The notes beneath the pieces were generated by a model. The model was not told where the DNA came from and ran no database searches. It saw nothing but the letters and a program-made list of their open reading frames with translations. 8,253 bases of DNA from contig JAFDXS010000076.1 in NCBI GenBank assembly GCA_018267795.1, positions 1 through 8,253 of the forward strand, in the 5' to 3' direction. Every line of letters begins with the position of its first letter. Position 1 is the first letter of the stretch. The position numbers and the translations under genes were made by a program. Source of the stretch: Bacteroidota bacterium (GTDB lineage: Bacteria; Bacteroidota; Bacteroidia; Chitinophagales; Chitinophagaceae). This document shows positions 1 to 7,090 of this stretch, piece by piece.

Positions 1-213
1 ATGTGGAAAAATTTAATCTTTGATAATGTATCGCAAATAGTTTTTTTGTATTAAACTTGCCTAATTATATCAAGGTTTTAAGTGTATATACTGTACGGGT
101 TTCTCTATTTATTGATAAACTTTACTGTACCCTATTATGACGGAAAACAATAGAATAGATAATTTTTCAGAACTATTGAGCTCATTTTTGATACTACTCT
201 TAACTGTTAACGC

Positions 214-570
214 ATGCGTTTCATTCTATTAGGGATAGCTATCGCCCTGACTATAGCGCTTTACAGAATGCTAAGCCGCGGCGGCAAAACATATTCTTAT
301 GGCCGTACCCAAACTATTTCTTTTTTATCAGACGGTTCGGAACATGTATTACAAGGCAATGAATCAGGCTCTATCATTATTACAAATAAAACGGTACTGA
401 TAGATGGGCTTGAGTACTGCTACAAGCCAATGGAAAATGACCAGCTTCAGGCTATACTCGATTATGATGATGCAGGCTTAAGAAGTGTACGTGTACTGCT
501 GCCTGAAGGCGAAAAACAATACTTTATTGAAAAAAACCCAGGTAGAAGCCATGCTATGACAGTCGCCTAA
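214..570 (+). CDS. Small membrane-anchored protein of unknown function (118 aa)
   Basis: I do not recognise this protein. It starts at an ATG and opens with a hydrophobic stretch (about residues 3-17, FILLGIAIALTIALY) followed by basic residues (RMLSRGGK). This reads as an uncleaved N-terminal membrane anchor with the remainder possibly on the cytoplasmic side. Residues 25-118 are soluble and rich in short beta-like segments (TQTISFL, GSIIITNKTVLIDGLEY, RSVRVLLPEG), which suggests a small beta-rich domain. No catalytic motif or metal-binding cluster is visible. It stands alone: about 210 bp of non-coding DNA precede it and an intrinsic terminator follows 24 bp after the stop, so it is probably monocistronic. 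That it is a real gene is supported by the terminator placement and the coherent anchor-plus-domain layout; the function is unknown. Confidence 0.7.
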   Translation: MRFILLGIAIALTIALYRMLSRGGKTYSYGRTQTISFLSDGSEHVLQGNESGSIIITNKTVLIDGLEYCYKPMENDQLQAILDYDDAGLRSVRVLLPEGEKQYFIEKNPGRSHAMTVA

Positions 571-593
571 CAACAATATTTACATAACTACTG

Positions 594-620
594 ATGGCAG
601 GTTTTGGACCTGCTATTTTT
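594..620 (+). terminator. Intrinsic terminator after the 118-aa gene
   Basis: GCAGGT (597-602) and ACCTGC (608-613) form a perfect 6-bp stem with loop TTTGG. The stem extends outward through a G-T wobble and two A-T pairs, and is followed by TATTTTT (614-620). The T-run lies only on the + strand side, so it serves the gene ending at 570 and not the convergent dioxygenase gene. Confidence 0.8.
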
Positions 621-623
621 CAT

Positions 624-1508
624 TTAAGCAATTTGCAACGAACGCATTGATATAGACCCCATCTGAAACTGGTCGTTAAAATAACTTACCTGCTCGCCTT
701 TCTGCTGCAAACCAAGAATATAAAATAAAGGTAGTAGATGGTCGTATGTAGGGTGCGCCATAGTAGCGGTATTACCCAGTATCTTTTGATAGTCCAATAT
801 AGATTTGTGGTCTCCCTTGTTTATCCATTCTGTCATCTTCGCATCAAATTCTGCAGCCCAGTCATACACTTTATTTCCTCCGCTCCAATCCACCTTCATT
901 AGATTATGTACCAGATTGCCACTGCCTATTATTAGCACACCTTTATCTCTCAGTTTGTTTAGCTGCTTGCCTATTTCATAATGGTAAGCAGTAGGCTGCC
1001 CGTAGTCAAGGCTTAGCTGATACACCGGTATATCCGCCGCCGGATACATTGGTAGCAGCACACTCCATGTGCCATGGTCCAGGCCCCAGGTCTCATCTGA
1101 TGTTACATGAGTACTATTTACCAGTAACGTAGTTTCTTTTGCCAGTTCAGGTGCGCCTGGTGCAGGATATTGAGCTTCAAACAGTTCCCGCGGGAAACCT
1201 CCGAAATCATGGATGGTTTTAGGTTTAACATTGCCGGTCACCTTCGTTCCTTGTGTTATCCAGTGGGCTGAGATAGATAATATAGCTTGTGGTCTTGGCA
1301 ATGTCTTACCTAATTGCTGCCAACTGCGGTGAAAGGCATTGTCTTCTATAGCATTCATAGGGCTGCCGTGACCTATAAATAATACAGGCATGCGCGCCGA
1401 AGGCGACAAGTGTCTTTCTAAAGCTTCTAATGCAGATAAACCAGACATATTTACAAATTGTGCGAGCGCTGCCAGGCTACCCGCCTTTAAAAATAAACGC
1501 CGATGCAT
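624..1508 (-). CDS. ygiD: Exported YgiD/LigB-family extradiol dioxygenase (4,5-DOPA dioxygenase type)
   Basis: This 294-residue protein aligns, from memory, almost end to end with E. coli YgiD, a metal-dependent aromatic ring-opening dioxygenase of the LigB superfamily annotated as 4,5-DOPA extradiol dioxygenase. Visible family motifs are GHGSPMN (His47), SAHW (His82), TIHDFGGFP (98-106), GLDHGTWSVL (His145), GSGNLVHNL (His201) and TYDHLLP (His257). His47, His82, His201 and His257 match the YgiD metal ligands. Unlike the cytoplasmic E. coli enzyme, it carries about 38 extra N-terminal residues beginning MHRRLFLKAGSLAALA. This is a twin-arginine-like signal (RRxFLK followed by a hydrophobic stretch), so export of a folded metalloenzyme by the Tat system is likely. 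No strong AxA cleavage site is obvious. The start is ATG, about 23 bp below a full -33/-7 promoter. The natural substrate is uncertain; the fold and family are secure. Confidence 0.9.
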   Translation of the reverse strand: MHRRLFLKAGSLAALAQFVNMSGLSALEALERHLSPSARMPVLFIGHGSPMNAIEDNAFHRSWQQLGKTLPRPQAILSISAHWITQGTKVTGNVKPKTIHDFGGFPRELFEAQYPAPGAPELAKETTLLVNSTHVTSDETWGLDHGTWSVLLPMYPAADIPVYQLSLDYGQPTAYHYEIGKQLNKLRDKGVLIIGSGNLVHNLMKVDWSGGNKVYDWAAEFDAKMTEWINKGDHKSILDYQKILGNTATMAHPTYDHLLPLFYILGLQQKGEQVSYFNDQFQMGSISMRSLQIA

Positions 1509-1530
1509 AAACGGCCCATTTAGTACTATA

Positions 1531-1562
1531 CAAATTTAAATGTATATACACCATTTTTCAAA
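1531..1562 (-). promoter_or_regulatory. Bacteroidota-type promoter for the dioxygenase gene
   Basis: On the minus strand, TTTG (1562-1559) and TAAATTTG (1538-1531) are 20 bp apart. This matches the Bacteroidota housekeeping promoter (TTTG at -33, TAnnTTTG at -7). The implied transcript start near 1524 gives a leader of about 16 nt before the ATG at 1508. It is the only promoter in the window where both boxes match. Confidence 0.7.
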
Positions 1563-1639
1563 TTCGCTTCTTGATGCTGCTATAGCGAGTGATTATATAT
1601 CGCCCGTAATAGATAATCCTGTAAATTCATACATAGATT

Positions 1640-2263
1640 ATGGCAAAGACTACATCCACTCTATATATTGAGCATCTATCTAAAGACAAAAAGCTACTGC
1701 CTATAATAACAGCATTAGGGCCATTGAACCTTAGAAAGCGAAAGAATCTCTGTTTGCGACTATGCGCTTCAATTATGAGCCAGCAATTATCTACCAGGGT
1801 GGCAGAGGTGATTTTCAGGCGTTTCCTGGAGCTATATGGTGATGAAGAGCCTACTCCACAGCAAATAATTGATACGCCATTTGACAAGCTCAGAGCCATC
1901 GGCTTATCTAATGCTAAGGCAAACTATGTGCAAAATGTCGCACGCTTCATTACAGAACAGGGACTGGATGACAAGAAGATAGCCAAGATGAGCAATGATG
2001 AAGTGATAGAAACACTCACACAAATAAAAGGTGTTGGCAGATGGACGGTGGAGATGCTGCTCATGTTTACTTTAGGTCGTGAAGATGTATTTGCTGTGGA
2101 TGACCTGGGCATACAACAGGCCATGGAGAAGCTGTATAAGATAGACCCTGCAAACAAAAAAGAGATGAAAGAAAAAATGTTGCGCATATCGCAGAAGTGG
2201 GCGCCTTACCGCACTTATGCTTGTTTATATTTGTGGCGCCATAAAGATGCAGCTGCTAAATAG
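1640..2263 (+). CDS. AlkA/Mag-type DNA-3-methyladenine glycosylase (HhH-GPD superfamily)
   Basis: A base-excision repair glycosylase of 207 residues that would remove alkylated purines such as 3-methyladenine by cutting the N-glycosidic bond. The helix-hairpin-helix lies at about 126-143 (LTQIKGVGRWTVEMLLMF). It is followed by FAVDDLGIQ (151-159), where Asp155 corresponds to the catalytic aspartate of AlkA and OGG1. The C-terminal KWAPYRTYACLYLWR (187-200) matches the AlkA pattern RWxPWRSYALLHIW. It lacks the N-terminal domain of E. coli AlkA (282 aa), as expected for the short Mag1-like branch, and lacks the C-terminal four-cysteine Fe-S cluster seen in MutY and Nth. The ATG start places the usual N-terminal helices intact. 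A J-domain gene begins 5 bp after the stop, so the two are probably cotranscribed. I see no TAnnTTTG box in its upstream region. The family is secure; the exact lesion range is inferred. Confidence 0.93.
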   Translation: MAKTTSTLYIEHLSKDKKLLPIITALGPLNLRKRKNLCLRLCASIMSQQLSTRVAEVIFRRFLELYGDEEPTPQQIIDTPFDKLRAIGLSNAKANYVQNVARFITEQGLDDKKIAKMSNDEVIETLTQIKGVGRWTVEMLLMFTLGREDVFAVDDLGIQQAMEKLYKIDPANKKEMKEKMLRISQKWAPYRTYACLYLWRHKDAAAK

Positions 2264-2268
2264 ATAAG

Positions 2269-2925
2269 ATGCCCTTAAAGGATTACTATAAGATATTGGG
2301 CGTTGCGCCACAGGCAGACCTGCAGGAGATAAAGAAGGTATACCGCAAACTTGCTTTTCAATACCACCCTGATACCAATAAGGAGAATCAGTTTACAGAA
2401 GCACATTTTAAGGAAATAAGCGAGGCATACAATACACTCTCCAATAGCAACAGGAGAAAGAAATATGATGAAGAGCGCTGGCTGGCCGGCATGGATAGCC
2501 GAATGCGCCGGGAGCAGCATATAAGCCCTGAATGGATACTGCAGGAATGCAAAAAGCTAAGTAAGCACATGCGGGGCATAGACACTTATAGAATGAGCCA
2601 TAGCAGCCTGCGCGACTATGTGCTGCTTATCCTATCAGACTCTCATATGGCGGTGTTGCAGCAATATAAGGATGCAGACATCAATCACCAGATAATATTG
2701 GAGCTATTGCAGGCTACAGCGCGCCTGGAGTTTCGGTATATGCCGGGTATAGCTGAAAGGCTTGTGTTGCTGGCAGGTAAGGATAATGAACTGCTACAGC
2801 GTATCTATAAACACATGGAAGTGCTTAACAAGCATGAAAAGCGTGATAAATACATGCCGCTCATCATCATTATTATCACCTTGCTGTTGTGTGTGCTCAT
2901 GTATTTTTATGGAATGAAGAAGTAG
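2269..2925 (+). CDS. Tail-anchored J-domain (DnaJ-like) co-chaperone
   Basis: Residues 5-68 form a complete J domain: DYYKILGV, then IKKVYRKLAFQYHPD with the essential HPD triad at 33-35, FKEISEAYNTLSN, and the closing KKYDEER (64-70). J domains stimulate the ATPase of an Hsp70. The glycine/phenylalanine-rich region, zinc-finger repeats and C-terminal substrate domains of true DnaJ are absent. Instead, residues about 70-190 form an apparently helical segment that I do not recognise. The protein ends in a strong hydrophobic stretch (about 196-214, LIIIIITLLLCVLMYFYG) and a short GMKK tail, making it a likely tail-anchored inner-membrane protein with the J domain in the cytoplasm. It is not HscB, whose C-terminal domain is different. 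The 5-bp spacing to the glycosylase gene suggests one operon. The partner Hsp70 is unknown. Confidence 0.88.
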   Translation: MPLKDYYKILGVAPQADLQEIKKVYRKLAFQYHPDTNKENQFTEAHFKEISEAYNTLSNSNRRKKYDEERWLAGMDSRMRREQHISPEWILQECKKLSKHMRGIDTYRMSHSSLRDYVLLILSDSHMAVLQQYKDADINHQIILELLQATARLEFRYMPGIAERLVLLAGKDNELLQRIYKHMEVLNKHEKRDKYMPLIIIIITLLLCVLMYFYGMKK

Positions 2926-2932
2926 GTTACTA

Positions 2933-3244
2933 TTATGCAGTAATTGGCCTTAGATGGACAAAGAGATATAGCGGATCCATGCTGTCATTATTCTTTTTCG
3001 CTTCGGGCAGGTCCATGTCTTTTCCTGTTACATACCTGTATAATGCAATAGCCAACTGGCGGCCATGGTCTTCATTCTCAAGGATGAATGAATAGGTTTT
3101 ACCTGTGCCGTACGTATCATTAAATTCTTTTTCGGCAGCAGGTACATCATGCGTTAAAGACATATTGAAATCGTAGCGGATGTTATCATTATTGTGGAGA
3201 ACATCAGTAGCGATGGTATGCAATACATCTGTAAGCGTAGTCAT
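2933..3244 (-). CDS. Small hypothetical protein (103 aa)
   Basis: I do not recognise this protein. It is a soluble, acidic-to-neutral 103-residue polypeptide with no signal peptide, membrane segment or cysteine. The N-terminal half (TTLTDVLHTIATDVLHNNDN) looks helical. The centre holds GTGKTYSFILENEDHGRQLAIALYRYV, where GTGKT resembles part of a P-loop but lacks the rest of the motif and sits too late in the chain to support nucleotide binding. The stop codon lies 7 bp from the stop of the convergent J-domain gene. It begins at an ATG about 23 bp below a perfect TAAATTTG -7 box, and the smc terminator separates it from smc upstream. Promoter placement, a full-length open frame and tight packing support a real gene. 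Confidence 0.72.
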   Translation of the reverse strand: MTTLTDVLHTIATDVLHNNDNIRYDFNMSLTHDVPAAEKEFNDTYGTGKTYSFILENEDHGRQLAIALYRYVTGKDMDLPEAKKNNDSMDPLYLFVHLRPITA

Positions 3245-3266
3245 GACATGGTAATTAAAACAGCTG

Positions 3267-3274
3267 CAAATTTA
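3267..3274 (-). promoter_or_regulatory. -7 box (TAAATTTG) for the 103-aa gene
   Basis: A perfect TAnnTTTG match on the minus strand, with an expected transcript start near 3260 and the ATG at 3244. No TTTG is found at the -33 distance, which instead falls inside the smc terminator stem (around 3294-3298). Confidence 0.5.
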
Positions 3275-3287
3275 ATTATTTAATACT

Positions 3288-3314
3288 AAAAAAGCGGTTA
3301 AATAACCGCTTTTT
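3288..3314 (-). terminator. Intrinsic terminator of smc (symmetrical, works on paper in both directions)
   Basis: AGCGGTT (3293-3299) and AACCGCT (3304-3310) form a 7-bp stem with loop AAAT. On the minus strand the stem is followed by six T (complement of 3288-3293), 15 bp beyond the smc stop codon. The + strand also has a T-run (3311-3314), but no + gene reads into it. Confidence 0.85.
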
Positions 3315-3328
3315 ATGAAATAAGAATT

Positions 3329-6300
3329 TTAATTCAGACTTCTGAAATCCACGGGCACCAGGCGACTTACCCCTGGCTCCTGCATGGTGACACCGTATAT
3401 CACATCTACAGAGGCCATCGTTTGTTTATTGTGCGTAACAATGATGAACTGTGAGTTGTCGGAGAACTTGCGGATCATCTGCGTGAACTTACCAACATTC
3501 GCATCATCCAGTGGTGCATCTACTTCATCCAGAATACAGAATGGTGCTGGCTTAATGAGGTAGATAGCAAACAGGAAGGCAGTAGAAGTAAGCGTTTTTT
3601 CACCACCAGACAGCTGCGTTAATGTACTTGGCTTTTTACCCTTTGGCTGTGCGTATATTTCTATACCACTATCCGCCACATTATCAGGATCAGTAAGGCG
3701 CAGGTCGCAATTATCGTCTTCTGTGAACAATGCTTTAAATACTGTTACAAAGTTGGTGCGCACCATATCAAATGTTTCGCGGAACTTGGTATTAGCTGTA
3801 TTCTCTACTTCTTCAATAGTAGAAAGTAATGATTCTTTCGCGCTCACAAGATCATCCCTTTGCTCCACGATAAAGTCATTACGGGATTTCATTTCCGTAT
3901 ATGCTTCTATAGCGGTTGGGTTTACTTCACCCATATTCTCCAGGCGCTTCTTCAGGCGCTCTGCTTCCGCAGTCAGCTCTTCTATAGTCATTTCACCTGT
4001 GCGTGGCTGATCCAGCACATCTTCCAGGTGTACTTTAAATTCTATGCTCAGGCGCTCATTCATACCGGCCAGCTTCAGCTTCATATCATTGAGCTGGTCC
4101 TTTATGCTGTTGAGCAATGTTTCAGCATGTTCCTTCTCACGGCGCTTCTGGTTCAACTGACCTTCCTGTGTAGAAATGGTATTACGCATTTCGTAATAAG
4201 CACGATCTTTTTCATTCAGCTCACGCTCTTCTGTTTCCTTCCTTGTCAGCAAGTCATACAACTCATTATCACCAGCATGCAGTTTTGTTTCCGTTTCCTC
4301 CAGTTGTTCGGTGGTAAGCTTTAGCTGCTCGCTATTATTTTCTATCTGGTGTCTTAAATCACTCAACTGGTTTGTACGGAAAGTCAGTTCCTGCTTCAGT
4401 CCCTCCAGCTTACTTTGCTGGCGGGTATATTGTATGTTCTGCTGATTGTATTGCTGTGTTACAAAGTTGAACTCCTGCTCTACGGTTTGAAACTCAGCCT
4501 CTGCATTCTGTATATTCTGTTGTATGTTTTGCAGTTGCTCTGTTATCTGCTCCAACTCGTCACGCGTGTCGCTTATGCTGTCATGCGTATGATCCAGTTG
4601 CTCCTGCAGATCTGCAAGCCTTTTTTCACCTGTCAGGTTCAGATTTTCAAAGTTCTCTATCCTGTTACCAAGATTGAGAATATGATTTTGCAGCTGGTTT
4701 ATTTCCTGGCGTGTCTGTTCGATAGCCTTATCATTCAGCTCCTGGTTGAAGCCGGTGATCAGGGTTTGCGTGTCGGCAATGTATTGTTTTAATTGTGCAG
4801 TAGTGGCTGTAAGATCTTCGATTTCTTTAGCAAGGCGCTCCAGGTTTTTAGCGCGGCCTATTTTGTTTCCTTCGAACAAGCCAATAGAACCCCCACCGAG
4901 CGTGTATTTGCCACGCACCATCTTACCACTCTTTTCTACCAATACATTGCCATTCTGTAAGTCTATCTTAGAAATATCTGCACCGTCCTGAGAGATATAT
5001 ACGTGGCCAAGCAGGTATTGTGCCAATGGTTGATATTGCTCATCCACACTTACTACGCTCAAGGCAGGTATTGTACCTTCCGGCGCTGTAGCCGCGGCGG
5101 CAGTGTTCTCCGTAAAATAGCTCTGTATGAAAAAGTTTGCCTTACCCTTTTTGTTAGTCTCCAGCAGATGTACTGCTTTCGCTGCTTCGTCTATATTATC
5201 TACTATATAATAGTTAAGATAGTTATCCAACAGGTTTTCAAGCGCTGTGCGATATTCGTTCTGCACCACAAACACATCTGACAACAGAGGTGCGTTGCTA
5301 TTCCAGTCCTTATTCTTTTTCAGGAACTTGATACTGTCGGGGTAACCTTCCAGGCTTTCCACGAGAGATTTCAACAGGTCGTGCTCATTGCGGCGTGAAT
5401 CCAGCTTACGGTTTTCCTCTACTGATTGTGCACGCAATGATTCCAGCTGTTCCTGGCTTTGCAGTATTTTTCCTTTTACCTCTTCCTGTCGCGTCACCAG
5501 CTGTTCCAGCTGATCGCGCTTGTCTTGTAGTTTATCTTCTGTATCGGTGCGCTCCGTATTCAGTTGGCCTATCTGCGAAGTACGTTGTGCTTTTTCTTCT
5601 TCTATCTGCTGCAAGCTGCGCTGCAGGTTCATTACAGAAGTATCTGCAATGGCCACTTTCTTTTCTGCCTCGAACTGGCGGCGCTGGCCCTGTTGATATT
5701 CATTGCGGAGCTGTTCCAGCACACGCTTTTTAGCATCAAAGGCTTCGCGTTTTTCATCCACAGCGTTACGCAGCGTTTCCAATTCTTCGCGGAGGTTATC
5801 CAGTATTACGGTTTCGTCTTCTATTTGCTTTGAGGCAAAGTCGATAGACTCTTCCAGCTTCTGCAATTGTGCGCCGGCACCTGAGAGAAATTCGGCAAGG
5901 CTTCTTTCACGCTCCCTCAAATGATCGAGACGCTGGGCGGCGAGTTTCTTATCACCTTCCAGCTGGCGTATGCGGTTCACGAGTTCGTTGAATTGCTTTT
6001 GCAAGCCATTCAGCTCCTGCTCCTTCTCTATGAACTTTACCTTGTCCTGCTCAACGGCTGCTTCCTCAGTAGCTACTATAGCTTCCAACTGTGTCTTGCG
6101 ATCCGTTTCCTGATCGTGCTGTTCGTTCAGCACTTTATATTGTTCATTGAAATGCTCCAGCGAAGCTTTTACCAATTCAATGCTTATTTCTTTATACTCA
6201 CCTTTTATCTGGAAGTAACGTTCTGCTTTCTTAGCCTGATTTTCCAGTGTACGCAGGTTATTGCCTATCTCGAACAGCAAGTCCTCGATGCGGTTCAGAT

Positions 6301-6859
6301 CCTGCTCGGTAGCTTCCAGCTTTTGCTTGGCTTCTTTCTTACGTGTTTTATAGATGGATATACCGGCAGCCTGCTCGAGCATACGGCGGCGGGCACCTTC
6401 TTTATCTTTAATGATATCATCTACCATGCCCAATTCTATGATAGCATAGGAGTCAGTACTCACACCTGTATCAAGGAAGAGGTTAGTAATATCTTTCAGG
6501 CGGCAGGTAACATCATTGAGGCGATATTCACTTTCACCATTCTTATAAAACTTACGCGTAATAGTAACTGTAGTAAACTCTGTAGGTAAGAGATTACGGG
6601 TGTTCTCAAAAGTGAGGGATACCTCGGCCATACCGGAACCTGTTCTTGTGCGTGAACCGTTGAAGATGAGATCCTCAAGATTTTCCGAACGCAGGGATTT
6701 GATCTTATGCTCACCAATTACCCAGCGAATAGCATCTACAATATTTGATTTACCACAGCCATTAGGGCCCACAATGCCTGTAATGGGATGGTCCAGTAAC
6801 ACATGGGTTTTGTCAGCAAAAGACTTGAACCCTTTAATTTCCAACGACTTTAAACGCAA
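3329..6859 (-). CDS. smc: Chromosome segregation/condensation ATPase SMC
   Basis: SMC is the long coiled-coil ATPase that, with ScpA and ScpB, compacts and segregates the chromosome. From the TTG at 6859 the protein has 1176 residues, a normal length, and begins MRLKSLEIKGFKSFADKT. Features in order are Walker A GPNGCGKS (31-38), a KSLR arginine (Arg57) and a first coil. The hinge lies at about 500-660, from GYPDSIKF to GGGSIGLF. A second, glutamine-rich coil follows, then signature LSGGEK (from 1083) and Walker B ILDEVDAPLDD with catalytic Glu1112. Lys37 and Arg57 carry the same numbers as in B. subtilis SMC, which supports this start. The only other upstream in-frame start, TTG at 6886, would add nine residues and lies inside a promoter-like box. 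No ATG exists before Walker A. The Q-loop position (143) is Leu. scpA and scpB are not in the window. Confidence 0.96.
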   Translation of the reverse strand: MRLKSLEIKGFKSFADKTHVLLDHPITGIVGPNGCGKSNIVDAIRWVIGEHKIKSLRSENLEDLIFNGSRTRTGSGMAEVSLTFENTRNLLPTEFTTVTITRKFYKNGESEYRLNDVTCRLKDITNLFLDTGVSTDSYAIIELGMVDDIIKDKEGARRRMLEQAAGISIYKTRKKEAKQKLEATEQDLNRIEDLLFEIGNNLRTLENQAKKAERYFQIKGEYKEISIELVKASLEHFNEQYKVLNEQHDQETDRKTQLEAIVATEEAAVEQDKVKFIEKEQELNGLQKQFNELVNRIRQLEGDKKLAAQRLDHLRERERSLAEFLSGAGAQLQKLEESIDFASKQIEDETVILDNLREELETLRNAVDEKREAFDAKKRVLEQLRNEYQQGQRRQFEAEKKVAIADTSVMNLQRSLQQIEEEKAQRTSQIGQLNTERTDTEDKLQDKRDQLEQLVTRQEEVKGKILQSQEQLESLRAQSVEENRKLDSRRNEHDLLKSLVESLEGYPDSIKFLKKNKDWNSNAPLLSDVFVVQNEYRTALENLLDNYLNYYIVDNIDEAAKAVHLLETNKKGKANFFIQSYFTENTAAAATAPEGTIPALSVVSVDEQYQPLAQYLLGHVYISQDGADISKIDLQNGNVLVEKSGKMVRGKYTLGGGSIGLFEGNKIGRAKNLERLAKEIEDLTATTAQLKQYIADTQTLITGFNQELNDKAIEQTRQEINQLQNHILNLGNRIENFENLNLTGEKRLADLQEQLDHTHDSISDTRDELEQITEQLQNIQQNIQNAEAEFQTVEQEFNFVTQQYNQQNIQYTRQQSKLEGLKQELTFRTNQLSDLRHQIENNSEQLKLTTEQLEETETKLHAGDNELYDLLTRKETEERELNEKDRAYYEMRNTISTQEGQLNQKRREKEHAETLLNSIKDQLNDMKLKLAGMNERLSIEFKVHLEDVLDQPRTGEMTIEELTAEAERLKKRLENMGEVNPTAIEAYTEMKSRNDFIVEQRDDLVSAKESLLSTIEEVENTANTKFRETFDMVRTNFVTVFKALFTEDDNCDLRLTDPDNVADSGIEIYAQPKGKKPSTLTQLSGGEKTLTSTAFLFAIYLIKPAPFCILDEVDAPLDDANVGKFTQMIRKFSDNSQFIIVTHNKQTMASVDVIYGVTMQEPGVSRLVPVDFRSLN

Positions 6860-6883
6860 TGCAGTAAAATTTAGCGATGTGAA

Positions 6884-6891
6884 CAAAAATA
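6884..6891 (-). promoter_or_regulatory. -7 box (TATTTTTG) for smc
   Basis: A perfect TAnnTTTG match on the minus strand. A transcript start about 7 bp downstream (near 6877) would leave a leader of about 18 nt before the TTG at 6859 and exclude the TTG at 6886-6884, which forms the end of this box. No TTTG is seen at the -33 distance. Confidence 0.5.
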
Positions 6892-6968
6892 GTCAAAATG
6901 CCCCTGTCTTTCAGTCATTTAATTTATTATGTGGATTATGTGAGGAATACTTTTTATAATATATGAGA

Positions 6969-7090
6969 CCGGAAAGAAAATTTCCGCTTTTTTCCGGTGA
7001 ATTTCCGGTAGTATAAATATTAATATGAGCCACAGCAAAGTGTTTCAGGGTTTAATTTCCGGTGGGGCGGAAAAATTTGAAATTACCGGT
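6969..7090. repeat. Cluster of AATTTCCGGT-like decamers and CGGAAA/TTTCCG dyads
   Basis: Exact AATTTCCGGT occurs at 7000-7009 and 7054-7063. Near copies lie at 6979-6988 (AATTTCCGCT), 6989-6998 (TTTTTCCGGT) and 7081-7090 (AATTACCGGT). Start-to-start spacings are 10, 11, 54 and 27 bp, so the first four fall close to whole helical turns apart. Inverted CGGAAA copies at 6970-6975 and 7068-7073 create two dyads, CGGAAA-N5-TTTCCG and TTTCCG-N6-CGGAAA. The cluster sits roughly 90-215 bp upstream of the putative smc transcript start. It could be a binding site for a regulator or chromosome protein. The function is unknown. Confidence 0.6.

Noticed and set aside
1..54. Open frame from the first base to a stop at 52-54
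   Set aside because: Could be the tail of an upstream gene, but 17 codons without context cannot be told from chance.
89..130. TACTGTAC repeated at 89-96 and 123-130
   Set aside because: Only two 8-bp copies 34 bp apart in A+T-rich DNA with no further structure; this is within chance.
183..190. CATTTTTG as a -7 box for the 118-aa gene
   Set aside because: The first conserved T is missing and there is no TTTG at the -33 distance, so it is too weak to list.
5921..6589. 222-codon open frame on the + strand opposite smc
   Set aside because: It lies wholly antisense to the well-supported smc coding sequence, and its translation is a low-complexity Leu/Phe/Gln-rich mirror of the coiled coil. The other + strand frames across 3723-6959 are explained the same way.
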